Assembly: GCA_963813895.1 (NCBI GenBank)
Contig: CAWFAS010000001.1
Location: 124,001-188,000 of the forward strand
From: DASZWJ01 sp963813895
Lineage (GTDB): Bacteria; Pseudomonadota; Gammaproteobacteria; JAURND01
Direction: 5' to 3'
Length of the DNA: 64,000 nucleotides
This document shows, one piece after another, positions 37,033-46,298 of this stretch (positions are counted from its first letter, which is position 1; each line of letters opens with the position of its first letter). Position numbers and translations under genes: made by a program. Below the pieces are notes generated by a model that saw nothing but the letters and a program-made list of their open reading frames with translations, had not been told where the DNA came from and ran no database searches.

Positions 37033-37333
37033 TTTTTCCTCTAACAGTAAGGGCGCCTACTAAATCTTGGCCAACACGAAGCAATTGCTCAAAATAATCA
37101 TTCCGGTCTAGTTTGGTGTTGTGCAATAGAGCCTCTAATTGTGCGCCTTCGGGCAGCAGTCCATCTAAAAAAGGGGGGAAGTCTTTAAAATAATAGGGTC
37201 CATTACTTAGGGGCAATGTTAGCGAGACAGGTTCACCATCATAATCTGGAAAATAGGTAAATTGGCAATAGGAATCTTCTTGAATGAGAATGCCAGCATC
37301 AATACCATGCATAGAAAGAATAGCTTTTTTCAT
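37025..37333 (-). CDS. hipS: HipS (HipA N-subdomain, antitoxin of HipT)
   Basis: 102 residues corresponding to the amino-terminal subdomain that is fused to the kinase in ordinary HipA (GIDAGILIQE, VSLTLPLSNGPYYFKDFPPF, DGLLPEGAQLEALL). In HipBST systems this small protein is the antitoxin that binds and blocks HipT. It overlaps hipB by 4 bases and hipT by 8, so all three are translated together. Confidence 0.88.
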   Translation of the reverse strand: MKKAILSMHGIDAGILIQEDSYCQFTYFPDYDGEPVSLTLPLSNGPYYFKDFPPFLDGLLPEGAQLEALLHNTKLDRNDYFEQLLRVGQDLVGALTVRGKND

Positions 37334-37572
37334 GGAAATTCATGCCTTGTGGAGGCCATTAAACGGCTGTGTAAAGTGAGTTGAATGTTCAAGGTATTAA
37401 AAATCTTCAGTAGGGTATTTAATTGTACAGTGGGTTTGGCGTGTTCAACGTCAAAAACTACTGTTTTACCTATTCCCGCTAACTCAGCTAACTCGCGTTG
37501 CGATAGGCCCGCCGCCTTACGATGCTGGCGAACGATTTCTGCAATATTTGCTATGATAGTAGGTTCATTCAT
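37330..37572 (-). CDS. hipB: HipB DNA-binding component of HipBST
   Basis: 80 residues, an XRE-type helix-turn-helix (AGLSQRELAELAGIGKTVVF) followed by a dimerising strand. It is the autorepressor of the operon. The first codons (MNEPT) have no clear ribosome site. Three operator-like boxes lie immediately upstream. It differs in sequence from the HipB at 4544-4774. Confidence 0.88.
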   Translation of the reverse strand: MNEPTIIANIAEIVRQHRKAAGLSQRELAELAGIGKTVVFDVEHAKPTVQLNTLLKIFNTLNIQLTLHSRLMASTRHEFP

Positions 37573-37585
37573 TAGATTAACATGA

Positions 37586-37745
37586 TTACTGTTTTAGCGG
37601 TAATTATACTTTAATCTAGTCTATTGTTGGAAGCATTTTTTGTCTGAGCATGCGTTTTACCGCTATAGCAGCATAACAGAGCTTTAAAGGAAAAATTAAG
37701 AAGATTTTATTGCGCGGGAAGAATCGATTACTGCTTTAGCAGTAC
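37586..37745. promoter_or_regulatory. Three operator-like boxes, 71 bp apart
   Basis: Boxes at 37586-37603 (TTACTGTTTTAGCGGTAA), 37657-37674 (TTACCGCTATAGCAGCAT) and 37728-37745 (TTACTGCTTTAGCAGTAC) share the pattern TTACYGC-TwtA-GCrGTA and are inverted repeats. Their starts are 71 bp apart in both steps. The flanking sequence between boxes is not repeated, so the boxes are not a tandem duplication. They are the obvious binding sites for the HipB encoded 14 bp downstream on the minus strand. Confidence 0.65.
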
Positions 37746-37936
37746 TTTTGCAACAATTCCATTTATCTTCAATTAAATAAGCGAGGACCTGACCCGAGAG
37801 CGGGACGATGGAGTGAGCTGTCTCACTTAAACATTAAAACACCTCTACACATATAAATCATCCAAGTATTAGATATCAAATAATATGTTATTGGAAAAAT
37901 TGAACAAATTTCGTAGGTACTCGTTAAACGCACCTA

Positions 37937-38170
37937 AAATCCGAGCCGCGCGCGTTAGCAAGCGTTGCCCAAGCTTCAATAATCACAGTTCTCTCCGTTG
38001 TATTTTATTTTCCAATCTAGACGGGCAATTCTCCTGCTCAAGCAAGGGTTGTTTGTAATTTCAAATATTCTTAAAAAAATAGTTCAAGCAATATCCCATC
38101 TTAAAGAGCACTATACAGCTTGGGCAACGCTTGCTAACGCGCATGGCTCGGATTATTTCTTACGTGGTAA
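37937..38170. repeat. MITE-like element E, complete copy
   Basis: Left arm AATCCGAGCCGCGCGCGTTA… and right arm ending …ACGCGCATGGCTCGGATTAT then TTCTTACGTGGTAA. The arms are inverted over about 40 bp (AGCAAGCGTTGCCCAAGCTT and its inverse). The 150-bp centre has no ORF. Half copies flank the GNAT-GrpB gene. Confidence 0.7.
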
Positions 38171-38298
38171 CTGAATATTTACCACAACCCCCCTGACATT
38201 TTTGATTAATCATACTAAAAAATCGGGTATAATTGATTGGATGAGCGGAAGAAACAGCTTAGAAGCTTGGCGGCTTTAAATGTTTCATGGCTCCTTGG

Positions 38299-38330
38299 CT
38301 GTCATCCTGAACGCAGTGAAGGATCTCCAT
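38299..38330. repeat. Element D half copy
   Basis: CTGTCATCCTGAACGCAGTG followed by AAGGATCTCC, left arm only, 40 bp upstream of the SemiSWEET gene. Confidence 0.75.
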
Positions 38331-38369
38331 AGAGGGGCTTAATGTTAAGCCAAGAACAAGGATAACTTT

Positions 38370-38663
38370 ATGTTCTTTACACATTTTATTGAAACTTTCT
38401 TTAGCTTGGGTCTATTTGTCAATGCAGCATTATTTATCCCTCAAGCAATCCGATTATTAAAAACTAAAGATGCTGTTGGGTTTTCTTTAATTACGTTTGT
38501 TGGGTTTAACCTGATTCAGCTTTTTACTATTTTGCATGGATATTTGCATCATGATAAATTATTGATAATAGGAAACATTTTAAGTCTCATAACTTGCGGG
38601 AGTGTTACCTATTTGATTATGTTATATAAAGGAAAAAAACGGACAACGGATAAAAATATTTAA
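38370..38663 (+). CDS. SemiSWEET/PQ-loop transporter
   Basis: 97 residues with three membrane helices and the PQ-loop motif FIPQAIRLLKTKDAVGFSL, typical of bacterial SemiSWEETs, which dimerise to carry sugars (or other small solutes) across the inner membrane. An AAGGA lies 8 bases before the ATG. It precedes the signalling operon by 28 bp, perhaps in one transcript. Confidence 0.8.
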   Translation: MFFTHFIETFFSLGLFVNAALFIPQAIRLLKTKDAVGFSLITFVGFNLIQLFTILHGYLHHDKLLIIGNILSLITCGSVTYLIMLYKGKKRTTDKNI

Positions 38664-38691
38664 TTTACTTTACAGCCAACAGAGATTGCTT

Positions 38692-40022
38692 ATGCGCTTA
38701 GAAAAAACTTGTCTAGACTTATTTCCATGGGAAGGAAATAATTTACTAAAAAGCAGAGAACATAAAAAAAATGCATCAAAATTAGTGATTTTTTTTTAAA
38801 AAAAATTATAGAATCGATTAAAAAATTTTACTTTGAAGAAAAGATTTCAAGATTTGATCCACACGTTGGTGATACTTTATGTCAAATCCGTGCTTATCAA
38901 ACTTATCTTATCGTAAAAAACAATAATTTAGATATCACATTAAAGCATAGTAACTTTAAACAATTTTTTATAAATTACAAATACTTGATGGATACATGCA
39001 CTAGTAATTACGAAAAATTAGAAATAGCCATCAAAAAAAACCAAGGAAAATACTGCAAAGACCTTGACAGGCCAGAGGAGCTCCAAACATTTCTTATACG
39101 TTACGGGTTATTATTTAAAATTACTGATGAAGTTTTTTATCTATCCCAGGTTCATATGTTAACAAGCTTTAGTATAATAGATGAGGTAGGAATTTCGCGA
39201 GGTATCGATTACGAAAAATTTTGTATTTCTTCTAATGCCAGTAAAACATTTGCAAAAAAAACAATGCATTATTTTCAAAAAAATCTTGCTAATATGTCAT
39301 GTAAATTTATAAAAAAAATTGCGCAAGATCTAACTGAATATAATCAACGTCAAAAAATATTAGAAAAATTACAAACCATTGATGCTGATATGAGGAAAAT
39401 TTTACCTTGTTACGAAGTGACAAAAATACTCATAGAACATGCCCTAATCAATGATGCAGCTATTACAATAATATTTGAAAAATTTAACAATCAAGAAAAA
39501 GATGAAAAATTTTTATTTTTACCCAATTACAGCAAAACTGATTTTGAATTGTGCTTAGATACCTCTACATTAGCTCATCAGCCATGCATGGTTATAAGAG
39601 GGGTTTCAAAATCAATGGCATTAACTCCTAGAAGCAGAGATTTTTTTATTCAGCATATTAATACCATGGGTCTCAAAAATATTATTCTTGCAAATATGGC
39701 AAAACATAAACAATATCCTTCCAAAGGAGGCATTCCTGATGACAATCCCTATGAACAGTTAACCTCCAAAATTTTAACAAATGATATGCCTTGTAAAGAG
39801 CAATTAAGTCTTCTGACAATTGTTAATCAAGAGTTTTTAATTATGAAGAAATTGGCTGAAAATTTAGGATGTTGTTTAGACAATCCTAGTCTTTTTCTTA
39901 TAAAACACATTTATTGTGACGCAATTTCTAATTTATTCGAACAGTCCATTACAAGGAGTTTACATGAATCTTCTGCTAATACTATTCTGCACCAAAATAA
40001 TCAATCTCAGCATTTAATATGA
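38692..40022 (+). CDS. Unknown protein of signalling operon, split by homopolymer frameshift
   Basis: The intact frame 38985-40022 (345 residues) has coding character that continues upstream to about 38766 (SDFFLKKIIESIKKFYFEEK, DPHVGDTLCQIRAYQTYLIV). A separate frame starts at ATG 38692 (MRLEKTCLDLFPWEGNNLLK) and ends at TAA 38797-38799. One extra base in the A8 (38764-38771) or T9 (38789-38797) tract joins both into about 442 residues. No family is recognised; mainly helical, no signal peptide. It overlaps the sensor kinase by 4 bases, so it likely acts with it. Confidence 0.55.
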
Positions 40023-41602
40023 GTACACATCAAGGGCAGACCTTTGCCCAACTTAATCAATCATTGTTTATTTTAGCTAATTTTTTACCAGGCCACATTT
40101 ATTGGAAAGATATAAATGGCTTTTTTTTAGGGTGCAATACAACGCAAGCTCAATCCGCCGGACTAACCATTACAGAAATGATTGGCAAGACAGACTACGA
40201 GATGCCTTGGCACGCCCAAGCAGAAGCTTTAAGAGAGACAGACACTAAAATAATAAAGCTTGGGCTTCCAATTTTAATCGAAGAGAAATCTTTACTTTCA
40301 GATGGAAAAATTCACTTTTTCTTGTCTAATAAAGTACCTCTATTCGATGACCAGCAAAAATGCATCGGAATCTTAGGTATGTCTTTAGATATTACCGAAC
40401 AAAAACATAGAGAGCTTGATTTAGAGAAACAAATTAGCGAAACAAAAATAACTTTAGATACTATTATGGAAAATATTCCGGCACATGTTTACTGGAAAGA
40501 TAGAAATTGCATTTTGATGGGATGTAATTCTGTACAAGCAAAAAACATGGGATTTGCCTCACCTTCGGAAATGATTGGCATGAGTAACTATGATGTCATT
40601 ACTCCCAATCAACCAGAAGAAAATAGAAAAGCTCAAGCTGAAGCCATAACACACTTAGATGAAGAAGTTATGACAACCGGTAATACTTATACTGCCGAAG
40701 AGCCTCTAATTCTTCCTAATGGTAAAAAAGCTATTTATCTCTCTAAAAAAACTCCTTTGCATAATCAAGCAGGTGATATCATAGGATTATTGGGTATCTC
40801 TTTTGATATTACCAAAGAAAAAGAAGCCCAGATTAGAAAGACACAATACAAACTAGATGGAATGATGGCAGTTAGCCTCAGCGTTGCGCATGAACTTAGA
40901 ACTCCATTGGCTTCATTAGAGCTTGCCACAAGCAACCTACAGAAATATCTGCCAATACTTATAGAAAGCTATCGCTTAGCACAATTAGCAAATTTATCTG
41001 TTGACTATATTCCACCCCAAAAAATTGCAACATTCAAAGATACACTAACCAGAATGCGTGCCGAAATACGTTCGGCATTTATGTTTATAGACATGCTGCT
41101 TATAAAATTAAAAACCTCTATTTCAGCCAAAAGCATTGAAAGCTTTGTTATGTCTAGTTGTATAGAAAAGGTATTAGAACGCTATCCATTTCAGCCTGGA
41201 GAAAAAGAATTGATTTCTGTAAAAATATCACAGGATTTTAGTGTCCACGCTAATGAGTTATTTATTATCCATGTATTCTTTAACCTCATCAAAAATGCCC
41301 TGTATCATATAGCAAAAGTCCATAAGGGCGAAATTACTATTTCACTTGATTCTGATAGTGAGTATAATAAGGTTATATTTAAAGATACGGGTTCAGGAAT
41401 ACCCAAAGCCGCTTTGCCTAGAATATTTAAGCGTTTTTTTACCAAAACATATCATGGTGCCGGCGTTGGTTTGACGTTTTGCAAAACAGTTATGCGATCA
41501 CTAAAAGGCAGTATTATTTGTGATTCAGTCGAAGGACAGTATACTGAATTTACATTATTTTTTCCTAAACGGTTTCAAGCTTCTCAGGAACAAAATTTAT
41601 GA
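40019..41602 (+). CDS. PAS-PAS sensor histidine kinase
   Basis: 527 residues, soluble (no membrane helix). Two PAS domains (residues about 12-130 and 140-265), each with a 'PghIYWKDinGfflGcN' signature. A HisKA-like helix has His291 in VAHELRTPLASL, then a HATPase domain: NLIKNALYHI (N), FKDTGSGIP (G1), FKRFFTKT (F), GAGVGLTFC (G2). It should sense an intracellular ligand or redox state and pass phosphate to the response regulator that follows, with which it overlaps by 4 bases. Related to orphan Legionella PAS kinases; the signal is unknown. Confidence 0.85.
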   Translation: MSTHQGQTFAQLNQSLFILANFLPGHIYWKDINGFFLGCNTTQAQSAGLTITEMIGKTDYEMPWHAQAEALRETDTKIIKLGLPILIEEKSLLSDGKIHFFLSNKVPLFDDQQKCIGILGMSLDITEQKHRELDLEKQISETKITLDTIMENIPAHVYWKDRNCILMGCNSVQAKNMGFASPSEMIGMSNYDVITPNQPEENRKAQAEAITHLDEEVMTTGNTYTAEEPLILPNGKKAIYLSKKTPLHNQAGDIIGLLGISFDITKEKEAQIRKTQYKLDGMMAVSLSVAHELRTPLASLELATSNLQKYLPILIESYRLAQLANLSVDYIPPQKIATFKDTLTRMRAEIRSAFMFIDMLLIKLKTSISAKSIESFVMSSCIEKVLERYPFQPGEKELISVKISQDFSVHANELFIIHVFFNLIKNALYHIAKVHKGEITISLDSDSEYNKVIFKDTGSGIPKAALPRIFKRFFTKTYHGAGVGLTFCKTVMRSLKGSIICDSVEGQYTEFTLFFPKRFQASQEQNL

Positions 41603-42603
41603 AAGGAACTCGCGTTAGTTTATGTTATTATCCAACCACAGTAATTTTGGTTGACGATCAAGAAAATTTTTTAAATGAACTACAAGCCAGCTTGAATGAT
41701 AATATTCCTTGCGAATATTACAGCGAACCTCAAAAATTGGTCAATTTTTTTAAAGAATACCAGCCGGATCACTTTACCAATACCTGTGTCACTTTCGACG
41801 AAGACAGCGCCCAACACAACTTAATTGTGCGCCAAGTCAGTCTTAATGATATTCACAAAGAAATTTACAACTCCGATCGTTTTAAGCAGATTTCCCTGTT
41901 AGTGGCTGATTACGCCATGCCTGGTTATAACGGTTTAGAATGTTGCGATGCTATCAAAGACAAATTTATCCAAAAAATATTATTGACCGGCGAAGCCCAA
42001 AACGATCTTGCTGTTGAAGCCTTTAATGAGCGGCGCATAAATAAATTCATTCAAAAAAGCACTCCTAATTTAATGCAAACATTAAATGCGGCTATCCAAG
42101 AATTGCAGCTCAATTATTTTCTAGGACTCTCCGATTCCTTACGAGGAAACTTTAAGGATGGCCTGGAACACTTATTAACCGTTCTAGATGACCCCGCATT
42201 TGTCAAATTCTTCTATGACCTGTGTAGCAGTAAACAAATTATTGAGTATTATATTTTAGATAATCAAGGCAGTTTTTTATTATTTGACGATAAAGCTAAC
42301 CCTTTTTGGTTATTGCTAAAAGATGAAACCGAAATGAATAACTTATTTCTACACGCCGAGACGGAAGAGGCCCCCGCAGTTGTGCAGGACGGCTTGCGGA
42401 AACGAAGCCATATCCCCTATTTCCATACCAAAGCGGACCTGCAAACTCCACCTTCACAATGGAATAAATATTTTTATCCTGCGCAACAATTAGTAGGCCA
42501 GCAACATTATTATTACTCCTTATTGACTGATGCGCCCTTTAACGACCTTAACTTTAAAGAGATTAAAACTGTTCATCAGTTTTTGAAGGAATCATTTGTT
42601 TGA
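41599..42603 (+). CDS. Response regulator with unusual insert and C-terminal domain
   Basis: 334 residues. The receiver has the acidic pair in VILVDDQENF (19-20), phospho-acceptor Asp104 in LLVADYAMPGYNG, LLTGEA and KFIQKS. An insert of about 40 residues separates the first strand from Asp104. Residues 170-334 are a non-DNA-binding domain of unknown type (EYYILDNQGSFLLFDDKA, WNKYFYPAQQ). It is likely the output of the kinase before it. Fragments of related genes lie at 42604-42873 and 61357-61672, so this is a multicopy family. Confidence 0.8.
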   Translation: MKGTRVSLCYYPTTVILVDDQENFLNELQASLNDNIPCEYYSEPQKLVNFFKEYQPDHFTNTCVTFDEDSAQHNLIVRQVSLNDIHKEIYNSDRFKQISLLVADYAMPGYNGLECCDAIKDKFIQKILLTGEAQNDLAVEAFNERRINKFIQKSTPNLMQTLNAAIQELQLNYFLGLSDSLRGNFKDGLEHLLTVLDDPAFVKFFYDLCSSKQIIEYYILDNQGSFLLFDDKANPFWLLLKDETEMNNLFLHAETEEAPAVVQDGLRKRSHIPYFHTKADLQTPPSQWNKYFYPAQQLVGQQHYYYSLLTDAPFNDLNFKEIKTVHQFLKESFV

Positions 42604-42873
42604 TGACGATTTTGTAAAATAAAGCTTATTGAAAATTCTCTGTTGCTTGTTAAGAAATTAGAAGAGAGGAAAATTTATCATTATGCTATTGTAAATGCAC
42701 TCTTCGATTTTTCAATAGCTAATTTCAGCATGAATCGTACTACCCTTATTGAAACCCTGCTCGGATCGGCTGACCCGAGTCAATCTATTTGGAAAAGTAA
42801 TGATATTGATAGAGAGGGGTTAAAAACTCACAGCGGATGGCGATCGGTTAGGTCCCTGTTTTACAAGAGCTAG
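42604..42873 (+). pseudogene. Fragment related to the response-regulator family
   Basis: Directly after the regulator's stop, the frame LIENSLLLVKKLEERKIYHY then AIVNALFDFSIANF appears, followed by unrelated sequence to 42873. The same phrase, diverged, recurs at 61557-61672 (KKLKGRKIYSYAIVNTLFDF) downstream of a receiver scrap. It is a duplicated piece of a paralogous gene. The tail after residue 25 is not recognised. Confidence 0.45.
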
Positions 42874-42952
42874 TCATCGGTGGAGCGGTATGGTGTTAAA
42901 TAATTTTGGTTAACAATATCATTTAAATTTTCCAATTTTCCACTAATAAGAG

Positions 42953-44017
42953 CTATAACCTAGGGCGAGGTTTCATCTCATGCATGCCAGAGGACTGTGG
43001 GGTTGGCTCAAAAAATGTGGGTATGAATAGATGCTCAAACCATGCTTTCCAATCAACCGAGCCATCGGAACACAATATAGACTCGCCACAGGGATGTTTA
43101 TTTTGGGCACTTAACATATCACACAGAGCTTTTCTTTGTGTGGAATCAATGAATGGTTGGGCGATTATTTCATGCGTAATATGGAGGTTGGGAAAAGTTT
43201 TAGAAGCCGCTATTGCTTGTGTATTAAAATGAAGTTTACTATCTTTATATTGCAATGTGTAGGCAAGACATGTAGCGGTACCTTGAGCGTTGACAGTTTC
43301 AAGATATAACAAAGGGTTACCATTGGCGCCAGACTTCGGACAAGCCAAGCATACTTGCATTTTCCCAGGTTGTAATATAGTTCCATTAATACGGCTTTTA
43401 TATTTTTCTAATTTTGCTGGTACAGGACCAAACATGCCGGCCTGGATCGCGGCTATTCTCCTGCTGCCTTGAGATGAAGAATCGCTTTGCTTATGATCGT
43501 TTGTCGGTAAAATTGCTTTATGCATATTAGTAAGCATGGCAGAACCTACAACGCTTCCTTTAGTTGTTGTGAATACAGCTTTATTTTCTTTTGCAGAGAT
43601 ATCATCTGCCAATGCGCCTGGGGTCGTACTGGATGCAGGGGCATATTGGGCCACTCCATTGCCAAATGACCAATTCTCTTTTGCTACCTCAACCAGATTA
43701 ATAAAAACATCTTCAGGCCTTATACCAACTTCCCTGACAAGTATCTCCACAATCTTTGCGTATAATGCTTTTTTATGCTCAAGTGTTCGTGTATTATTTG
43801 CTGTGATCTGTATAATCAAAAGGTCATCGGTCCTAGCAATATCAAGATAATTTGCTCCGAAAACAAAGTTATCTGCCTCATGTTCATTCATTACCATGAA
43901 AAAATCATTTTCAGGAACATTAAATGTTTCTCGCATAGCTTGATAAATACTTTTAAAGATGGCTTGTTTATATTCAGAAGATTTCCCTTTTTGTAATGAA
44001 ATTCTAGTAAATGGCAT
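42953..44017 (-). CDS. Tautomerase-family protein with long C-terminal extension
   Basis: 354 residues. Residues 1-127 are a tautomerase/MIF-superfamily unit with the catalytic-position Pro after Met (MPFTRISLQKGKSSEY) and are about 93% identical to the single-domain protein at 50151-50531. Residues 128-354 are a unique extension (Ser-rich linker, then NLHITHEIIAQPF, DWKAWFEHLFIPTFF). AAGGAG lies 11 bases before the ATG. The extension has no known domain and may give a new function. It was probably formed by recent duplication from the operon copy, or the operon copy is a truncated duplicate. Confidence 0.7.
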   Translation of the reverse strand: MPFTRISLQKGKSSEYKQAIFKSIYQAMRETFNVPENDFFMVMNEHEADNFVFGANYLDIARTDDLLIIQITANNTRTLEHKKALYAKIVEILVREVGIRPEDVFINLVEVAKENWSFGNGVAQYAPASSTTPGALADDISAKENKAVFTTTKGSVVGSAMLTNMHKAILPTNDHKQSDSSSQGSRRIAAIQAGMFGPVPAKLEKYKSRINGTILQPGKMQVCLACPKSGANGNPLLYLETVNAQGTATCLAYTLQYKDSKLHFNTQAIAASKTFPNLHITHEIIAQPFIDSTQRKALCDMLSAQNKHPCGESILCSDGSVDWKAWFEHLFIPTFFEPTPQSSGMHEMKPRPRL

Positions 44018-44211
44018 AATTCAAACTCCTTAATTAATGTATCCTATTGATCAAAACAATAACACAAAAGTGTATTAGTATAGTCTCATTTGCGCTCTCT
44101 CTTATAGATGGCTATAATCCACAGCGCCTTGGCAGTGCTAGCATTTTAATTCAAATTTGACTTAATCCACACAAGCGAGATAAATGTGAGGAGCATTGTT
44201 TGTCAAAATAT

Positions 44212-44823
44212 TTAAACATATGGCCTTGTTATTTTCATGGACGGACGTTCGAAAAATATATTTGCCCAAGCCGCGAGGTTTCGGTGGCTATTCCTCCAAT
44301 TAATGTGTCCGAAACGAAAGTCAAGCCAGCCAAGAGCGCAACCGCATGCGATGGCACCTAAGGTCACCTGTTCGCTAATATCTTTAAAATAGATTGTATT
44401 CATGGCATCAAGTGCCGCCATAACTTTAGCCATTTGCCCATTAATCCAGTCATCCCAGCGTTTGGCTTCAGGTCTGAGTGTGGTTTCATACCGCAGCAGA
44501 AGACCAGCATCAAGTAGGCCGTCCGCAAGAGCTTCGAGACGCATAGCAGCCAAGCGCATTTTAGGATCAGAAGGTGTGAGATATGGCGCATGTAAACTGT
44601 CAAGATAAGCACAAATTACAGGGCTATCGAACAATACTTCGCTATTGTCAGTTATAAGGCAAGGAATTTTCCCAAGGGGATTGTGGAAATTAAGTAGGGT
44701 ATCACATTTGATTGGGCTCATTGTTGCCGTCACTTTTTCGAGCTTGTCAGCTACACCTTTCTCAATAGCGGTAACTATCACCTTACGGACATAAGGGGAA
44801 GCATTTGAGTGAAAAAGTTTCAT
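44212..44823 (-). CDS. Glutathione S-transferase family protein
   Basis: 203 residues. A thioredoxin-like amino half (MKLFHSNASPYVRKVIVTAI with Ser as the likely thiol-activating residue; PLGKIPCLITDN cis-Pro loop; ALFDSPVICAYL-type glutathione site) and a helical carboxy half. GGGAG lies 7 bases before the ATG at 44823, which I prefer over the longer frame. A cytosolic detoxification role is likely. Confidence 0.88.
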   Translation of the reverse strand: MKLFHSNASPYVRKVIVTAIEKGVADKLEKVTATMSPIKCDTLLNFHNPLGKIPCLITDNSEVLFDSPVICAYLDSLHAPYLTPSDPKMRLAAMRLEALADGLLDAGLLLRYETTLRPEAKRWDDWINGQMAKVMAALDAMNTIYFKDISEQVTLGAIACGCALGWLDFRFGHINWRNSHRNLAAWANIFFERPSMKITRPYV

Positions 44824-44973
44824 AAAGTTACTCCCAAACAAAATCATTTTTTTAAAAGGAATATTTCTGCTTTATTGAAATAGGTACGTTACAATAAGCA
44901 GATAATACTTTTCTAAATTATGTCAAATAAAGTGTTCATTCTTAATAATTCACCAAGTTAGGTATACTATTTT

Positions 44974-46173
44974 ATGACTTTATTTTCTTCTGTAAGCATA
45001 GCTAAACCAGATACAGTTTTCAATTTAAATAGGCTATTTAATGTCGATCCAAATCCGGCTAAGATTAATCTAGCTGTTGGTGTTTATTTAAATGATAAAG
45101 GCCAAATTCCACTAATGCAAAGTGTACAGATTGCGGAAAAATCTAGACTAGAAGCTCTATCGTCACATAGTTATTTGCCTATTGAAGGAATGGCTAATTA
45201 TTGTAGTGCTGTGCAAAAACTATTATTTGGCGATGACTCATTATTTTTAGATAACGCCCATATTGTAACGGTACAGGCTCTAGGTGGGACTGGTGCATTA
45301 AGGATTGGTGCTGATTTTCTAAAGCTAGTATTTCCAAAGGCAAAAGTGGCAATTAGCGACCCAACTTGGGAAAATCATCGTGTACTCTTCGAGTTATCTG
45401 GTTTTAGCGTAATCAATTACCTGTATTATGATTCAACTACTCGCGGGTTAAATTTCAATGGTATGTTGGAATCATTACGCTTACTTCCAGAAAAGTCAAT
45501 TGTGGTCTTGCACGCCTGCTGCCATAATCCAACCGGAATTGACCCGTCTTCATATCAATGGGAGCAAATTATTGAGGTTTGTCTAACAAAAGAATTGATA
45601 CCATTTTTTGATATGGCGTATCATGGCTTTGCTGTTAATCTTGAGCGAGATAGTGCTGTAATTCGGCAATTTTCGCGGTCAGAACTATCCTTTTTGGTAG
45701 CCAGCTCATTCTCAAAAAACTTCTCACTATATGGGGAACGCGTTGGAGCTTTATCAATTATTACACGGAATAAGAATGAATCCGCCTCTGTTTTATCTCA
45801 GGTAAAGCGCTTAATCCGTGCCAATTATTCCAATCCTCCGACTCATGGAGCTTCCCTTGTATCAGATATCCTAAATAGCTCTGAGCTTAGTAGCATCTGG
45901 GAGAATGAACTTGAAGTAATGCGTGAGCGTATAAAGTTAATGCGCACAATTTTTGTATCTAAACTAAAATCTTTATGTGTTCCATATGATTTCTCATTTG
46001 TAAATACACAACATGGGATGTTTTCATATTCAGGCCTAACTACCAATCAGATTGAACAGCTAAAAGCAGAATATAGTATTTATATTGTACCTACTGGTCG
46101 GATTTGTATTGCAGGGTTAACCTCTGAAAATATAGACACGGTTACTAATGCGATTAAAGCTGTTCTTTGTTGA
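44974..46173 (+). CDS. Aspartate/aromatic aminotransferase family (PLP)
   Basis: 399 residues of the AspC/TyrB fold-type I group. Asp214 (FFDMAYHGF), the PLP lysine Lys248 (SSFSKNFSLYGERVGAL) and a late Arg in the GRICIAG motif are all present. It transfers the amino group between a dicarboxylic or aromatic amino acid and 2-oxo acid. TATACT at 44963-44968 lies only 5 bp before the ATG and no ribosome site is seen, so the mRNA may be leaderless. It converges on the KamA operon and probably serves the same pathway. Confidence 0.87.
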   Translation: MTLFSSVSIAKPDTVFNLNRLFNVDPNPAKINLAVGVYLNDKGQIPLMQSVQIAEKSRLEALSSHSYLPIEGMANYCSAVQKLLFGDDSLFLDNAHIVTVQALGGTGALRIGADFLKLVFPKAKVAISDPTWENHRVLFELSGFSVINYLYYDSTTRGLNFNGMLESLRLLPEKSIVVLHACCHNPTGIDPSSYQWEQIIEVCLTKELIPFFDMAYHGFAVNLERDSAVIRQFSRSELSFLVASSFSKNFSLYGERVGALSIITRNKNESASVLSQVKRLIRANYSNPPTHGASLVSDILNSSELSSIWENELEVMRERIKLMRTIFVSKLKSLCVPYDFSFVNTQHGMFSYSGLTTNQIEQLKAEYSIYIVPTGRICIAGLTSENIDTVTNAIKAVLC

Positions 46174-46298
46174 GCAAGAAGATCGACTTACTCGGAGATA
46201 ACTTTGATAGGATTTTATGCAATCATACAAATTCAAAGCTCCTAAACATATTTCAAATGTTTTCGCATTTTGCTTAATGGGCCGCTTAATTTAATCTA

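Noticed and set aside
41599..42603. Assignment as the Legionella quorum-sensing regulator LqsR
   Set aside because: Length and receiver fit loosely, but no LqsA-type synthase is nearby and I cannot verify specific residues.
42953..44017. Tautomerase with extension as an assembly chimera
   Set aside because: The extension continues in one frame with uniform coding character and its own stop, and the two copies differ by several substitutions, so they are not a mis-joined duplicate.
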